NCBI GenBank assembly: GCA_038200275.1
Contig: JBBPYC010000042.1
Location: forward strand, 124,001 to 188,000
From: JBBPYC01 sp038200275
GTDB taxonomy: Bacteria > Pseudomonadota > Gammaproteobacteria > Burkholderiales > Burkholderiaceae_C
Length of the DNA: 64,000 bases
Direction: 5' to 3'
Below are positions 8,878-17,417 of this stretch, in pieces. Position numbers and translations under genes: made by a program. The notes below the pieces were generated by a model, which had not been told where the DNA came from, made no database searches, and saw nothing but the letters and a program-made list of their open reading frames with translations. How positions within the stretch are numbered: position 1 is the first letter of the stretch; each line of letters begins with the position of its first letter.

Positions 8878-9357
8878 ATGATAAATATGAAACGGATGGG
8901 TCAAACCGTCGCATTGTCTATGGGAGTTGCATTGGCAGGCTGTTCCAACGTACCACTGTACGGCGACAATGGCGGCGGCAATCGGCCAGTCGCGTCTGGT
9001 TACCCGTCTTCGCAGAACAGCTATGCGCAATGGGGGCAGGTGACCCGTGTCGAGATGGTCAGCGGGGAGCGTTCCAGCGGCATACTGGGCACGATTGCGG
9101 GCGGCGCGGTGGGCGGCCTTGCAGGCAATCAAGTCGGCGGTGGCAGCGGCAAAACCATTGCCACGGTCGCGGGTGTCATCGGAGGCGCTTTAATCGGTCG
9201 CACGATCGAGCAAAATACACGACAACCGGGAGAAGCCCATTACCGTGTGACCGTGCGAATGGAAGACAACTCAGTGCGCACATTTGACTATCGCGAACCG
9301 CCGAACATTCGTGAAGGGGAGCGCGTCCGCGTTGATGGCGAACAACTCTATCGTTGA
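8878..9357 (+). CDS. glycine-zipper 2TM-domain outer membrane lipoprotein (SlyB-like)
   Basis: Predicted outer membrane lipoprotein of 159 residues. The signal sequence ends in a lipobox (ALAGC). The middle of the mature protein (about residues 68-110) is a glycine-zipper hairpin of the Rickettsia 17-kDa antigen/SlyB type: GTIAGGAVGGLAGNQVGGG and then VAGVIGGALIGRTIE. The C-terminal part is a small beta domain (YRVTVRMEDNSVRTFDY). The start at 8878 follows a GGGG at good spacing; ATGs at 8887 and 8896 are alternatives. Family members help envelope integrity under stress, but this one's role is inferred only. Confidence 0.85.
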   Translation: MINMKRMGQTVALSMGVALAGCSNVPLYGDNGGGNRPVASGYPSSQNSYAQWGQVTRVEMVSGERSSGILGTIAGGAVGGLAGNQVGGGSGKTIATVAGVIGGALIGRTIEQNTRQPGEAHYRVTVRMEDNSVRTFDYREPPNIREGERVRVDGEQLYR

Positions 9358-9428
9358 TTCGTAGCGGGTCAACAAGCTTGGCCCATCGCGCCTGCGTCGC
9401 CACACGACGCCCAACGTCCGATTGAATG

Positions 9429-9992
9429 TCAGTGGCGCGTGTCTGAGTCGGGCGCGACACTGACATCGACATAAGGCAGTCCAACGGAGTCCTCCGTTTT
9501 TGGCAGCGTGAAAAAGGTATTGCCGCAGGTACCGTGGATCGATTCATCGGGCGTTGCCTGACGCACCGACTCAACCTTCAGTGCAAGTCGCAGCGCAATA
9601 CCGGCCAGCGGATGATTGCCATCCAGTACGACATGTTCGGGATAGATATCCGTCACTGTGTAGGTCTCTGCAACGGACTTGTTTCCACTCTCGAACTCGG
9701 GCAACTGCTGCGCGTCGAACGTTTCGCCCTCGTTTAGATCGGCTGCAAAGCGTGTGCGAGGCTCCAGGAAGACAAGTTTTTCGTTGTAGTCGCCGAATCC
9801 GTCCTCCGGTTCCAGATGCAGATCAATCCGAGCGCCAGCGGTGCGGCCTTGTAACGAGCGCTGAATCGACTCCAGCAGATCGGCACTGCCCATCAAAAAA
9901 TCAATTGGTGTGGCAAGCACGTCCAGTACACCGCCTAAAGTGTCTTTCAGCTCCCACGTCAGGCCCACCACGCATCCATTGATGATTTTCAT
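9429..9992 (-). CDS. FKBP-type peptidyl-prolyl isomerase, SlyD-like
   Basis: Predicted FKBP-type prolyl isomerase of 187 residues. Domain order fits the SlyD group: N-terminal FKBP strand (CVVGLTWELKDTLG), the PxDFLMG segment, an inserted flap (roughly residues 65-125) and the return FKBP signature VLDGNHPLAG. The metal-binding His/Cys-rich tail of E. coli SlyD is absent; the tail is short and Asp/Ser/Thr-rich. It is divergent to the RoxA-like gene, with 60 bases between the two starts, which must hold both promoters. Confidence 0.85.
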   Translation of the reverse strand: MKIINGCVVGLTWELKDTLGGVLDVLATPIDFLMGSADLLESIQRSLQGRTAGARIDLHLEPEDGFGDYNEKLVFLEPRTRFAADLNEGETFDAQQLPEFESGNKSVAETYTVTDIYPEHVVLDGNHPLAGIALRLALKVESVRQATPDESIHGTCGNTFFTLPKTEDSVGLPYVDVSVAPDSDTRH

Positions 9993-10052
9993 AAACCGAT
10001 TGTCGCTGATGGATCGTCTGAATCAGCTTCCAGGCACTGCGGTGGCTACCTG

Positions 10053-11234
10053 ATGACCGATCCGAATGTCGACCGCCTTTTGCTGGGCGGTATGACGCCA
10101 GCACAATTCATGCGCCGCCATTGGCAAAAGAAACCCTTGCTTGTGCGGGGTGCTGTCGAGCGCGTCAATGAAATTGGATTGGGGCGTGCGCAGCTGTTCA
10201 GACTGGCCCAGTGCGCCGACGTCGAATCTCGCTTGATCACCCGGTTTGACAACGGCTGGAGGCTCCGGCATGGACCGCTTCCCAGGCGCGCATTGCCGGC
10301 GCTTGATCGTCCTGGGTGGACGTTGCTCGTGCAAGGGATGGATCGTCACGAAGAAGCAATGCACCGGTTTGTGCAGCGGCATTTTGATTTTCTGCCTGCC
10401 GCGCGGCTCGACGACGCAATGGTTAGTTACGCGAGTGACTGCGGTGGTGTGGGTCCCCATGTGGACCGGTATGACGTCTTCCTGCTGCAGACTCATGGAA
10501 GGCGCCACTGGCGGATTGGACAGGCCAAGGGTGCAGGACACAATGTGGTGCCCGACTTGCCGTTGAAGATCCTTGCGCAGTTCGCGCCGAAACAGGAGTT
10601 TCTACTTGAGCCCGGCGATATGCTGTACCTGCCCCCGAACTGCGCGCATGAGGGGACCGCAGTCGGCGGCAACTGCATCACGTGCTCGGTGGGTTTTCGT
10701 TCACCAACGCAACACGAATTGGCGGCCGACCTGCTGATGCGTCTGGCCGACCAAACGGGTGAGGTTGAAGCGAAGCGCTGGTACCGCGACCCCACGCAAG
10801 TGGCAATGGCCACCCCAGGCCGGATTCCTCCTGAGTTGATCAAGTTCGCACAAGTAGGGGTCCGGCAGGCACTGCAGGCAAAGCACGCGGTGGAGCGCGT
10901 ACTGGGCGAACAGTTAAGTGAACCCCACCCCACGGTGTGGTTCGAAGCAGGGGACACATTGCCCGACTCTGATGCACTGCAATCGCCGCTGCGCCTCGAC
11001 CGCCGAAGTCGCATGCTGTATGACGCGCATTGCATTTACTTGAACGGTGAGAGTCGTGCGGTGAGCGGCCGGGAAGCGCGCGTGTTGCGACGCTTGGCCG
11101 ATCGTCGGCAACTCGATGCCAGCGACCTGCGCGGCTGCGGAGCCGGTTTGCGTGCCTGCCTGATCGAGTGGCTCGAAGCCGGCTGGCTGCATAGCGAGTG
11201 TGACGATGACGAGCGACCAGGAGACCCTGCGTGA
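10053..11234 (+). CDS. cupin/JmjC-type ribosomal oxygenase (RoxA/YcfD-like)
   Basis: Probable 2-oxoglutarate- and Fe(II)-dependent oxygenase of the family that hydroxylates Arg81 of ribosomal protein L16 in E. coli. The product has 393 residues. The JmjC-like double-stranded helix carries the iron triad: His136 and Asp138 (GPHVDRYDVF) and His199 (PPNCAHEG). The N-terminal MTPAQFMRRHWQKKPLLVRGA and the GDMLYLPP strand are family-typical. The C-terminal part (about residues 225-390) is the dimerisation and winged-helix region. The substrate L16 is inferred from the family. It is coupled by a GTGA overlap to the next gene. Confidence 0.9.
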   Translation: MTDPNVDRLLLGGMTPAQFMRRHWQKKPLLVRGAVERVNEIGLGRAQLFRLAQCADVESRLITRFDNGWRLRHGPLPRRALPALDRPGWTLLVQGMDRHEEAMHRFVQRHFDFLPAARLDDAMVSYASDCGGVGPHVDRYDVFLLQTHGRRHWRIGQAKGAGHNVVPDLPLKILAQFAPKQEFLLEPGDMLYLPPNCAHEGTAVGGNCITCSVGFRSPTQHELAADLLMRLADQTGEVEAKRWYRDPTQVAMATPGRIPPELIKFAQVGVRQALQAKHAVERVLGEQLSEPHPTVWFEAGDTLPDSDALQSPLRLDRRSRMLYDAHCIYLNGESRAVSGREARVLRRLADRRQLDASDLRGCGAGLRACLIEWLEAGWLHSECDDDERPGDPA

Positions 11235-11758
11235 CCGTACTACCCCGCTCACCTCAGATGCCGCTGGCCTTTCCGTGTGCGCCAGCCAACCGTCGATTTG
11301 AAGGTCGCCAGATGTTCAGCGACACCATTGCCGAAGTCATTGAATGCGGCGCGCAATACGGCTGGCGCCAAACGACGTTTTGCGACGCAGATTTTATCGA
11401 CTGGCCACTCGGGGGGCGTGTGCTAGTTTCTGCGCTCGATGCATGGGCTCGCAGCGGTTGTCGATTCACCTTGCTGGCGCAGCGCTATGACGCTGCAATA
11501 CGTCATCACGATCGGTTCGTCCAATGGCGCAGGCGCTGGTCGCATCAGATCGATTGTTGGCAGCACCCAGGTGTCGGAATCCATGCGCTGCCAAGTGCAT
11601 GCCTGACGCCTGACCGGTTGCTGCACCGGATCGATCCAGAGCGCGGAGTCTGCGTTGTAACCACCAATGCAACTCGACGGCTCGCGATGCAGGAAAATCT
11701 GGCGCAGCTGAAACGTGAGTCGGCATCCGGCTTTGCTGCAACCACGCTGGGTCTTTGA
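11231..11758 (+). CDS. hypothetical protein coupled to the ribosomal oxygenase gene
   Basis: Protein of 175 residues with a GTG start whose second base begins the stop codon of the preceding oxygenase gene, so translation is probably coupled. No signal peptide, membrane segment or known catalytic motif was recognised. It is rich in Trp, Arg and His (QRYDAAIRHHDRFVQWRRRW), suggesting a nucleic-acid or phospholipid contact, though that is only a composition argument. The coupling suggests a role related to the oxygenase. Confidence 0.7.
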   Translation: MTVLPRSPQMPLAFPCAPANRRFEGRQMFSDTIAEVIECGAQYGWRQTTFCDADFIDWPLGGRVLVSALDAWARSGCRFTLLAQRYDAAIRHHDRFVQWRRRWSHQIDCWQHPGVGIHALPSACLTPDRLLHRIDPERGVCVVTTNATRRLAMQENLAQLKRESASGFAATTLGL

Positions 11759-11800
11759 ACCAGCCGTCATAAGCGCAAGGTTCAGCGTCGTACTGCTCCC

Positions 11801-11806
11801 TATAAT
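11801..11806 (+). promoter_or_regulatory. candidate -10 box for the repeat lipoprotein gene
   Basis: A perfect TATAAT lies between the hypothetical gene ending at 11758 and the lipoprotein gene starting at 11990. No convincing -35 hexamer is seen at 16-18 bases upstream, so this is a weak call. If used, it leaves an unusually long 5' leader of about 175 bases. Confidence 0.3.
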
Positions 11807-11989
11807 GAATTGTCCTCACGCCGGGACCCACGTATGTCGACGCAATCGCGTATCCAAAACAATCGCGTCGTCGTTGTCGAGTCGGTGTTTAAGCAGCAGC
11901 AGATTGGCCAGCTGGTGCTCGAAATTGGCTTTCGGCTGAAGCACGCATTTGGTCCCATTCACGCCCAAATTAATCCAGGAGCCATCAAT

Positions 11990-12829
11990 ATGTCATCTTC
12001 GCGTGCCCACACCCTCGCAAAGCGAATTGCTTTGCTCTCAATGATGAGCGTTGCCGTTGCCGCCTGCGGCAAGAAGGAAGAGCCAGCAGTTTCCGCACCT
12101 GCACCGGTCGTGGTGCCGAAGCCCACACAGGTGCCTGCTCCGGCGCCCGCGGTGGTGGTACCGCCAGCGGTCGTTGCTGCCCCTGCGGCATCAGCGGAAT
12201 CGGCAGCTGCATCCGCCGCATCGTCTGCCTCCAGTGCCGTCATGAACGGCACGTCGGCTGCTGGCTCTGCCACGCGAGATGCTGCATCCGCCGCAGGCGA
12301 TACGGCACGTAGCGCTGCTTCAAGCACGAGTTCAGCTGCTTCTGCAGCAGGCTCGGCGGTGCGGGATGCTGCATCTGCAGCATCGATCAGCACACGCGAT
12401 GCAGCGTCTGCAACGGGCGCCATGGCGCGGGACGCTGGTTCCGCAGCAAGTAGTGCCGCTGCAGGGAGTACCACAACTGCGGCAGACACGGCAATGCCCA
12501 GCACAACGTCTGCGACGGACAGTGCGGCGTCTGCTGCAGTGCGCAATGCCGCTTCGGCTTCAATGACTGCCCCGCGCGATGCAGCTTCTGCAGATGCGGC
12601 CACAGCCACAGCCACAGGCACGACAGCAATCAACGCTGCCTCTACACCGGGCTCAACCATGAGCACGAAGGGGTTCACCACCGGTGCCCCCTCAGGTGAT
12701 GCGGCAGCAACCGTCGTGACTCCGGACAGCGCAAACAACAGCCAGACCGATGCGGCTCGTACAGCGGCCGATGCAGTAAAGAGCGCAGCCGACGCAGCCA
12801 AGGGCGCGGCGGACGCGGTCAAGAACTAG
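11990..12829 (+). CDS. Ala/Ser/Thr-rich repeat lipoprotein
   Basis: Predicted lipoprotein of 279 residues. ATG 11990 was chosen because it follows an AGGAG at about 9 bases and begins a signal sequence ending in a lipobox (VAVAAC); longer frames upstream lack these. After the Cys come KKEEP, a Pro/Val-rich spacer (about residues 28-60), then a long low-complexity part rich in Ala, Ser and Thr with a repeated module of the type RDAASAA. The last 25 residues switch to TAADAVKSAADAAKGAADAVK, an 11-residue-like amphipathic pattern resembling LEA proteins. Function unknown; an envelope-tethered disordered or helical stress protein is an inference. Confidence 0.75.
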   Translation: MSSSRAHTLAKRIALLSMMSVAVAACGKKEEPAVSAPAPVVVPKPTQVPAPAPAVVVPPAVVAAPAASAESAAASAASSASSAVMNGTSAAGSATRDAASAAGDTARSAASSTSSAASAAGSAVRDAASAASISTRDAASATGAMARDAGSAASSAAAGSTTTAADTAMPSTTSATDSAASAAVRNAASASMTAPRDAASADAATATATGTTAINAASTPGSTMSTKGFTTGAPSGDAAATVVTPDSANNSQTDAARTAADAVKSAADAAKGAADAVKN

Positions 12830-12853
12830 AGCGGACAGCCGCTTCTGTTCAAG

Positions 12854-12875
12854 GCGGCGGCAACGCCGCTTTTTT
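12854..12875 (+). terminator. rho-independent terminator
   Basis: Perfect 6-bp stem GCGGCG/CGCCGC closed by a GCAA tetraloop, followed directly by six T. It sits 24 bases after the stop codon of the repeat lipoprotein gene and before the convergent metallohydrolase gene. Confidence 0.9.
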
Positions 12876-12925
12876 CATCTGCTTGTAGCACCGGAGAAGG
12901 GCTTGCAATGCAAATCGACTGCGAA

Positions 12926-13708
12926 TTAAACGTCACACCAGTCGTATCCCTGCGCCGCATCGGCGATGCCAATGTCCGATGGGTCGCAACCCAGCGCAGC
13001 CACCAGTGTCTCTCGCACCAAATCAGGATGGTTGTTCTGCTTGCTTAAATGTGCTGCAACCACGCGATGCAGCGGACCTGATCCTGCTACAGATTGCGCA
13101 ATCTCTGCACTGACTGCGTTGGCCAGATGGCCATAAGGGCCTGCCACACGGTTTTTCAGGAACGCTGGATAGCGTGATGCGGCCAGCATGTCTGGATCGT
13201 GATTGCACTCGAGCAACAGCACCGCGCATCCGCTCAATGCCGACAAGACGCGCGGTGTGATGTGCCCCAAATCGGTCGTGATGCCGAGACGGGTCGCGCC
13301 GTCGCTGCAAGTCAGCTGCAGTGGTTCGCGTGCATCGTGGGGCACGGTAAATGGCTGAACCAAAAGCTCGCCAATGCCGATGTCGGCGCCGTTGCTGGCA
13401 ATCTGCAGCAGACCATCGAAGTCGGGCGTACCGATCGCTGCATGCGTGCCGTGGCTCATCCAGACCGGAATGCGTTCACGCAATGAAAGCGCATGCGCGC
13501 AGCCGATGTGGTCTCCATGTTCGTGCGTGACGAAGATCGCATCAAGCTGGTCGGCGCGCAAACCAGCGCGCTTCAAGCGAGCATCGAGTGCTTTCAGGCG
13601 GAGCCCGCAATCGATGAGGAGGCGAGTCGGCAACCCATTGCCTGAGCGCGCTTCGACCACCGTCGCGTTCCCACTGCTGCCGCTGCCCAGACTTGTGAAA
13701 CGCAACAT
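12926..13708 (-). CDS. MBL-fold metallohydrolase (YycJ/WalJ-like)
   Basis: Metallo-beta-lactamase fold hydrolase of 260 residues. The metal site HxHxDH is present (THEHGDHIG), with a later Asp (TTDLGH) and His (AAHLSKQNNHP). The N-terminal FTSLGSGSSGNA is typical of the YycJ group, whose members are probably nucleases or phosphodiesterases; the substrate here is unknown. The start is set at 13708 (MLRFTSLG); the frame is open for six further codons. It follows bamC on the same strand, the order found in many betaproteobacteria. Confidence 0.9.
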   Translation of the reverse strand: MLRFTSLGSGSSGNATVVEARSGNGLPTRLLIDCGLRLKALDARLKRAGLRADQLDAIFVTHEHGDHIGCAHALSLRERIPVWMSHGTHAAIGTPDFDGLLQIASNGADIGIGELLVQPFTVPHDAREPLQLTCSDGATRLGITTDLGHITPRVLSALSGCAVLLLECNHDPDMLAASRYPAFLKNRVAGPYGHLANAVSAEIAQSVAGSGPLHRVVAAHLSKQNNHPDLVRETLVAALGCDPSDIGIADAAQGYDWCDV

Positions 13709-13810
13709 GACTTGAGAGGCTCTCAAAACGGAGCGGTACAGGCAGGTAGCTCGCGGTCCGACACCACACGTGCGACCTTTAGCGGACCTTACCTGGTTGC
13801 GACATTCGGA

Positions 13811-14917
13811 TTACCTCAGGTCGTCTGCAATCACTTTGACGATCCGCTGCGCGTTGGTCGATCGCTGTGGCGCTCCGTCGGTGCCAAGCACCGAGACCGT
13901 GCTCGTGTTGCCTTCGCCTTTGACTGCGATCTGGTACTTCAATGGAGGCGCTGCTGGTCCGCTGCCGAATATCTTATTGAAAAAGCCCGGTTCCTTGCGA
14001 TCCGGATTCGGCTCTACGTAGCGGACGAAATACAAGCCCTTGGTGCGATCTCGATCCTCCACCGTAAAACCGGTGCGGTCCAGCGCCAACCCCACACGCC
14101 GCCAGGCGCGGTCAAAGCCGTCATCGACGATCACCGCCGGCGTGCCATCCACATTGGCAACCCGGGCTGAAGGGGGCGCGACCTGGGGCGAGGCGATCAA
14201 ACTCTTCGATGCCTCCTCGGATGCACCAAGCTTGACCATTAAACGGCGCAGAAACTCGGCCTCCAATTCCGGGTTCGGCGGCCGCGGTTGCCAGACCGTT
14301 CGGTCCTTTGCGCTGCTGGCATAGACCTCTTCCATGCCGCGATGACTCACGAAGATTTCGGTTTTCCCGTCGCCAGTGCGTTCGAGCCGAGTGCGGAACT
14401 TGTCGCGCTCGCTTGACGAGTAAGCCGAATCAAACACCTTGCCGATCGTGCGACGGATGAAGTCCTGCGGAATCTTGGCGCGGTTTTCCGCCCAGTCGGT
14501 TTCCATGATGCCGAGGTTGCGCTGGTCAATGGCCAGCAGGAACCCATTGTCTTGCCAGAAATCTCGAATCGGCTCCCAAAGCTTGTCAGCCGGGCGGTCG
14601 ACCACCAGCCAGCGCTGGTTGCCGTCGCGTTCGATGCGCATGTCGCCAACCGAGCGCGCTGCGGTCGGCAGCGCAGATTGCGCTGCCTGATCTCGGCCGC
14701 TTTGATAACCGCTGGCTGTGACAGCAGTACCGCCCGGCACACCGTAGCGTGTTTCGCGCGACGGTTGGGTCAGGTCCGGCGGGACTTCAAGCGAGGGGGC
14801 TGCTCCTGCGCTTTTGTAGTCGATCTTGTCGCCTTCGAGCACCGAGCAACCGGCAACGGCGAAGGCCAGGCCAGCAAGCGCGACGTGCCTTGCGAACTGC
14901 ATAGATTGAATGGTCAT
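13811..14917 (-). CDS. bamC: outer membrane assembly lipoprotein BamC
   Basis: Lipoprotein component of the BAM complex that folds outer membrane beta-barrel proteins. The product has 368 residues from the ATG at 14917 (an ATG at 14902 is possible). The signal sequence ends in AVAGC, followed by the conserved unstructured segment with YKSA and LEVPPDLTQP, which contacts BamD. Two helix-grip domains follow (about residues 115-215 and 245-365). It lies 76 bases downstream of dapA, the classic dapA-bamC pairing. Confidence 0.92.
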   Translation of the reverse strand: MTIQSMQFARHVALAGLAFAVAGCSVLEGDKIDYKSAGAAPSLEVPPDLTQPSRETRYGVPGGTAVTASGYQSGRDQAAQSALPTAARSVGDMRIERDGNQRWLVVDRPADKLWEPIRDFWQDNGFLLAIDQRNLGIMETDWAENRAKIPQDFIRRTIGKVFDSAYSSSERDKFRTRLERTGDGKTEIFVSHRGMEEVYASSAKDRTVWQPRPPNPELEAEFLRRLMVKLGASEEASKSLIASPQVAPPSARVANVDGTPAVIVDDGFDRAWRRVGLALDRTGFTVEDRDRTKGLYFVRYVEPNPDRKEPGFFNKIFGSGPAAPPLKYQIAVKGEGNTSTVSVLGTDGAPQRSTNAQRIVKVIADDLR

Positions 14918-14993
14918 CTTTTGGTGAATGGAGAGAAGGGACCGCTGACAGAGGCAGCGGGTGGCAGGGTCGAGGGCAAGCGTTTGATGCGCT

Positions 14994-15878
14994 CTACAGC
15001 AGTTCACCAGTGCGAAGTGCCGATTCGACGATTGCCACATGGGCGTCTTGCATCGGAGTCATCGGCAGCCGCAGCGCAGCGCCACAAAGACCCAGCCGGG
15101 CCATTGCCCACTTGACCGGGCCCGGACTCGGCTCGCAAAACAGGTGCTTGTGCAGCGGCAACAGTCGGTGCTGGATTCGCATCGCCGCACGCGCGTCCCC
15201 GGCAAGCGCGGCCACACACAGCTCGTGCATCGCGCGCGGTGCGACGTTGGCCGTCACGCTGACATTGCCTTGGCCGCCGCACAACATCAATGCCACCGCG
15301 GTGGCGTCGTCGCCGGAATACACCGCAAAGTCGTTCGGCACCGCACCAATCAGCCACTGCGCACGCTCGAGGTCACCCGTGGCTTCCTTGATGCCGACAA
15401 TGCCCGGCAACTGCGCCAACCGCAGCACGGTATCGTGCTGCAGATCTGCCACCGTGCGGCTTGGCACGTTGTAGAGAATCATCGGCAGATCGGCCACCGC
15501 TTCGGCGATGGCCTTGAAGTGTCGGTACAGGCCTTCCTGCGTCGGCTTGTTGTAGTAAGGCACCACCTGCAACTGGCAGTCGGCACCCACTTCTTTCGCG
15601 AAACGGGCCAGTTCAATGGCTTCGGCGGTTGAATTGGCGCCGCAGCCGGCCATGATGGGGACCCGACCACGCGCCTGCTCGACCGATATGCGAATGATCT
15701 CGCAGTGCTCATCAACCGTGACCGTGGGCGATTCGCCGGTGGTGCCGACCACGCCGATGCAGTCGGTGCCTTCGTCGATGTGCCAGTCGATCAGGCGCCG
15801 GAGTGCGGGATAGTCGACGCTGCCGTCGTCGTGCATCGGCGTCACGATCGCCACAATGCTGCCAGTAATGGGTGTCAT
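14994..15878 (-). CDS. dapA: 4-hydroxy-tetrahydrodipicolinate synthase
   Basis: Condenses pyruvate with aspartate semialdehyde, the first committed step of lysine and meso-diaminopimelate synthesis. The product has 294 residues in a TIM barrel. Visible key residues are the Schiff-base Lys in GIKEATGD, the Tyr in LYNVPSRT and the Thr pair in GTTGES. The start at 15878 gives the family-typical MTPITGSIVAIVTPM; ten upstream codons in frame are unlikely. Confidence 0.96.
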   Translation of the reverse strand: MTPITGSIVAIVTPMHDDGSVDYPALRRLIDWHIDEGTDCIGVVGTTGESPTVTVDEHCEIIRISVEQARGRVPIMAGCGANSTAEAIELARFAKEVGADCQLQVVPYYNKPTQEGLYRHFKAIAEAVADLPMILYNVPSRTVADLQHDTVLRLAQLPGIVGIKEATGDLERAQWLIGAVPNDFAVYSGDDATAVALMLCGGQGNVSVTANVAPRAMHELCVAALAGDARAAMRIQHRLLPLHKHLFCEPSPGPVKWAMARLGLCGAALRLPMTPMQDAHVAIVESALRTGELL

Positions 15879-15967
15879 GTGCGTGCGCGGTAAACCATGT
15901 TGCTGCATTTTAGTGCGTGACCTTTGTCACAAGCGGAGGCAAAAAGTACGGGACACGTTGCAGCCGT

Positions 15968-16564
15968 TCAATCCTTGGAACCGGTTCGAGGAGCCGTGCG
16001 AGACCACCAGGCTGCGATGTGGCTGTGCACACGTCGGCGCAGTCGCCCTGCGGCCTGCCACATCGCAGATTCGTGCACTTGTCTCAGCAAATCGTCTTTC
16101 CAGTGCTTCCAGCGCGGATACCAATGGGCAAACCAGGAAATCTGCATCAACGCGGGCTGCGTCAAAACGAACAGGCGGGCGACGACCGCGGTGCCGGCGA
16201 GCTTGGCGGCGATCAGCAGCACGACACCGCTTGCCACGTGGCCGGCGCTGAACAGCCACAGCGCAGCCAGTTTGACCGGCAGCAGTGCAACTGCCGGCAC
16301 TGCGAAGGCCAGCAGGGCGGCACGGGGTGGCAGCCCTGCGATCCACTTCTCGACATTCCGCAGGATAGGAAGCCCGCCAAGCCAGGCCGCCGCAGCGGCA
16401 AGTGGCGCCCAGCCCCACTCCTCGAACAGCAGTGCGAGCACGACGAATGGCACCGCAACGGCGCGCAGCGCACGACGCAACAGCTCAGTCAATTCAGCAC
16501 GGCGCCGGTATGCGTTCCGAAAAGGAATTGTGTCGTCCGCATCATCCTGCAACCGCACAAACAA
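15968..16564 (-). CDS. multi-pass membrane protein of unknown function
   Basis: Integral membrane protein of 198 residues. At least three hydrophobic segments are visible: about residues 33-58 (AVAVPFVVLALL...), 83-108 and 111-135. The C-terminal quarter is soluble, rich in Trp, Arg and His, with an aromatic stretch ISWFAHWYPRWKHW. No family was recognised. The start overlaps the end of the broken DUF1223 gene by 23 bases, which suggests an old operon. Confidence 0.7.
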   Translation of the reverse strand: MFVRLQDDADDTIPFRNAYRRRAELTELLRRALRAVAVPFVVLALLFEEWGWAPLAAAAAWLGGLPILRNVEKWIAGLPPRAALLAFAVPAVALLPVKLAALWLFSAGHVASGVVLLIAAKLAGTAVVARLFVLTQPALMQISWFAHWYPRWKHWKDDLLRQVHESAMWQAAGRLRRRVHSHIAAWWSRTAPRTGSKD

Positions 16565-17381
16565 GGCTGATTGCTTGCATCACCTCGTCGTCGACTGGGT
16601 CCAGCACGACAAGATTGATTTGCCGGGGATGCAAAGGACCGACTGCGATGGGACGAATCGACAACGCGACCTTGCCCTGATAGGCGCCCATCGGCACATA
16701 TTGGCGAACCACAAAGTCGTGCGCCAAAGTGTTGCCCGCGTTCTCGCTTGCTGCCACCTTGGACGTGTGCCCGTGCTCCGTCACCGACCAGTAAGCCGAC
16801 CACCTGAGGTCGCGGCCTGCCAAGGGTCCGACCTTGGCCGTAAATTGATCGCCATCCGCATCGGCACTCACGTGATGCAGCGTGATCGACGCCCGTGCGG
16901 AAACGGTCGCAGCAGCTGTCGCAGCAGCGGAGCCTCCCCAATCGCGCCAGTCATTCCCGTTGCGCAACAACTGGGGCGTATAGAGGCTGGAGCGACCCTG
17001 CGCAGCGGCAATCATGCGTTGTCAGGCGGTGAATGCCGGTTTTGCAAACCGATCGGCCCAGCCGATGTAGTCCCAATACCCCACATGGAACGCTTGCACC
17101 ACCACGTGGCCTTGCTGGGCTTGCGACTTCAAGGTGGACAGCCAGCGTTCGGCTGGAGGGCAGGAGCTGCATCCTTCCGACGTGTACAACTCGATGACAG
17201 GCGTGATCGTCGGGCCGGAGGACTGCGCCTGACACCCGTCGGCGAACGCAGGCGTCAGCGTTGCGGTCAGACTGGTAGCCACCCCGGCCAGCGTCAGGGC
17301 TCGGCGCAAAGGCCAAGAATTTCGTTTCGAACGACCGATTCGAAGGGGACTCTCAAATGCGTCTGACTTGGTGATGAGCAT
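16542..17381 (-). pseudogene. DUF1223 thioredoxin-like protein interrupted by an in-frame TGA
   Basis: Exported thioredoxin-fold protein of the DUF1223 family. The first half has a signal peptide (cleavage near PAFADG) and the family motif LYTSEGCSSCPPAE, then WDYIGWADRFAKPAFTA. A TGA at 17022-17024 stops the frame, and the same frame continues at once with QRMIAAAQ and the expected SSLYTPQLL...DWRDWG, running to 16542. No base is gained or lost, so this is one nonsense codon. From my memory of the family the codon is normally Arg, which would fit CGA to TGA. A sequencing error is the main alternative. Confidence 0.85.
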
Positions 17382-17417
17382 TGTTGGCCCTTTGCTTTTT
17401 CCTATGGGTTGTCTCGG

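Noticed and set aside
11959..12822. A 287-codon open frame on the minus strand opposite the repeat lipoprotein gene
   Set aside because: It only mirrors the Ala/Ser/Thr codon pattern of the real gene; no start site, and composition (Ala, Val, Leu) is that of a shadow frame.
17022..17024. Selenocysteine use at the TGA in the DUF1223 gene
   Set aside because: The position follows PAFTA and is not a redox Cys site; the redox motif CSSC lies elsewhere. No SECIS-like stem was evident just after the TGA.
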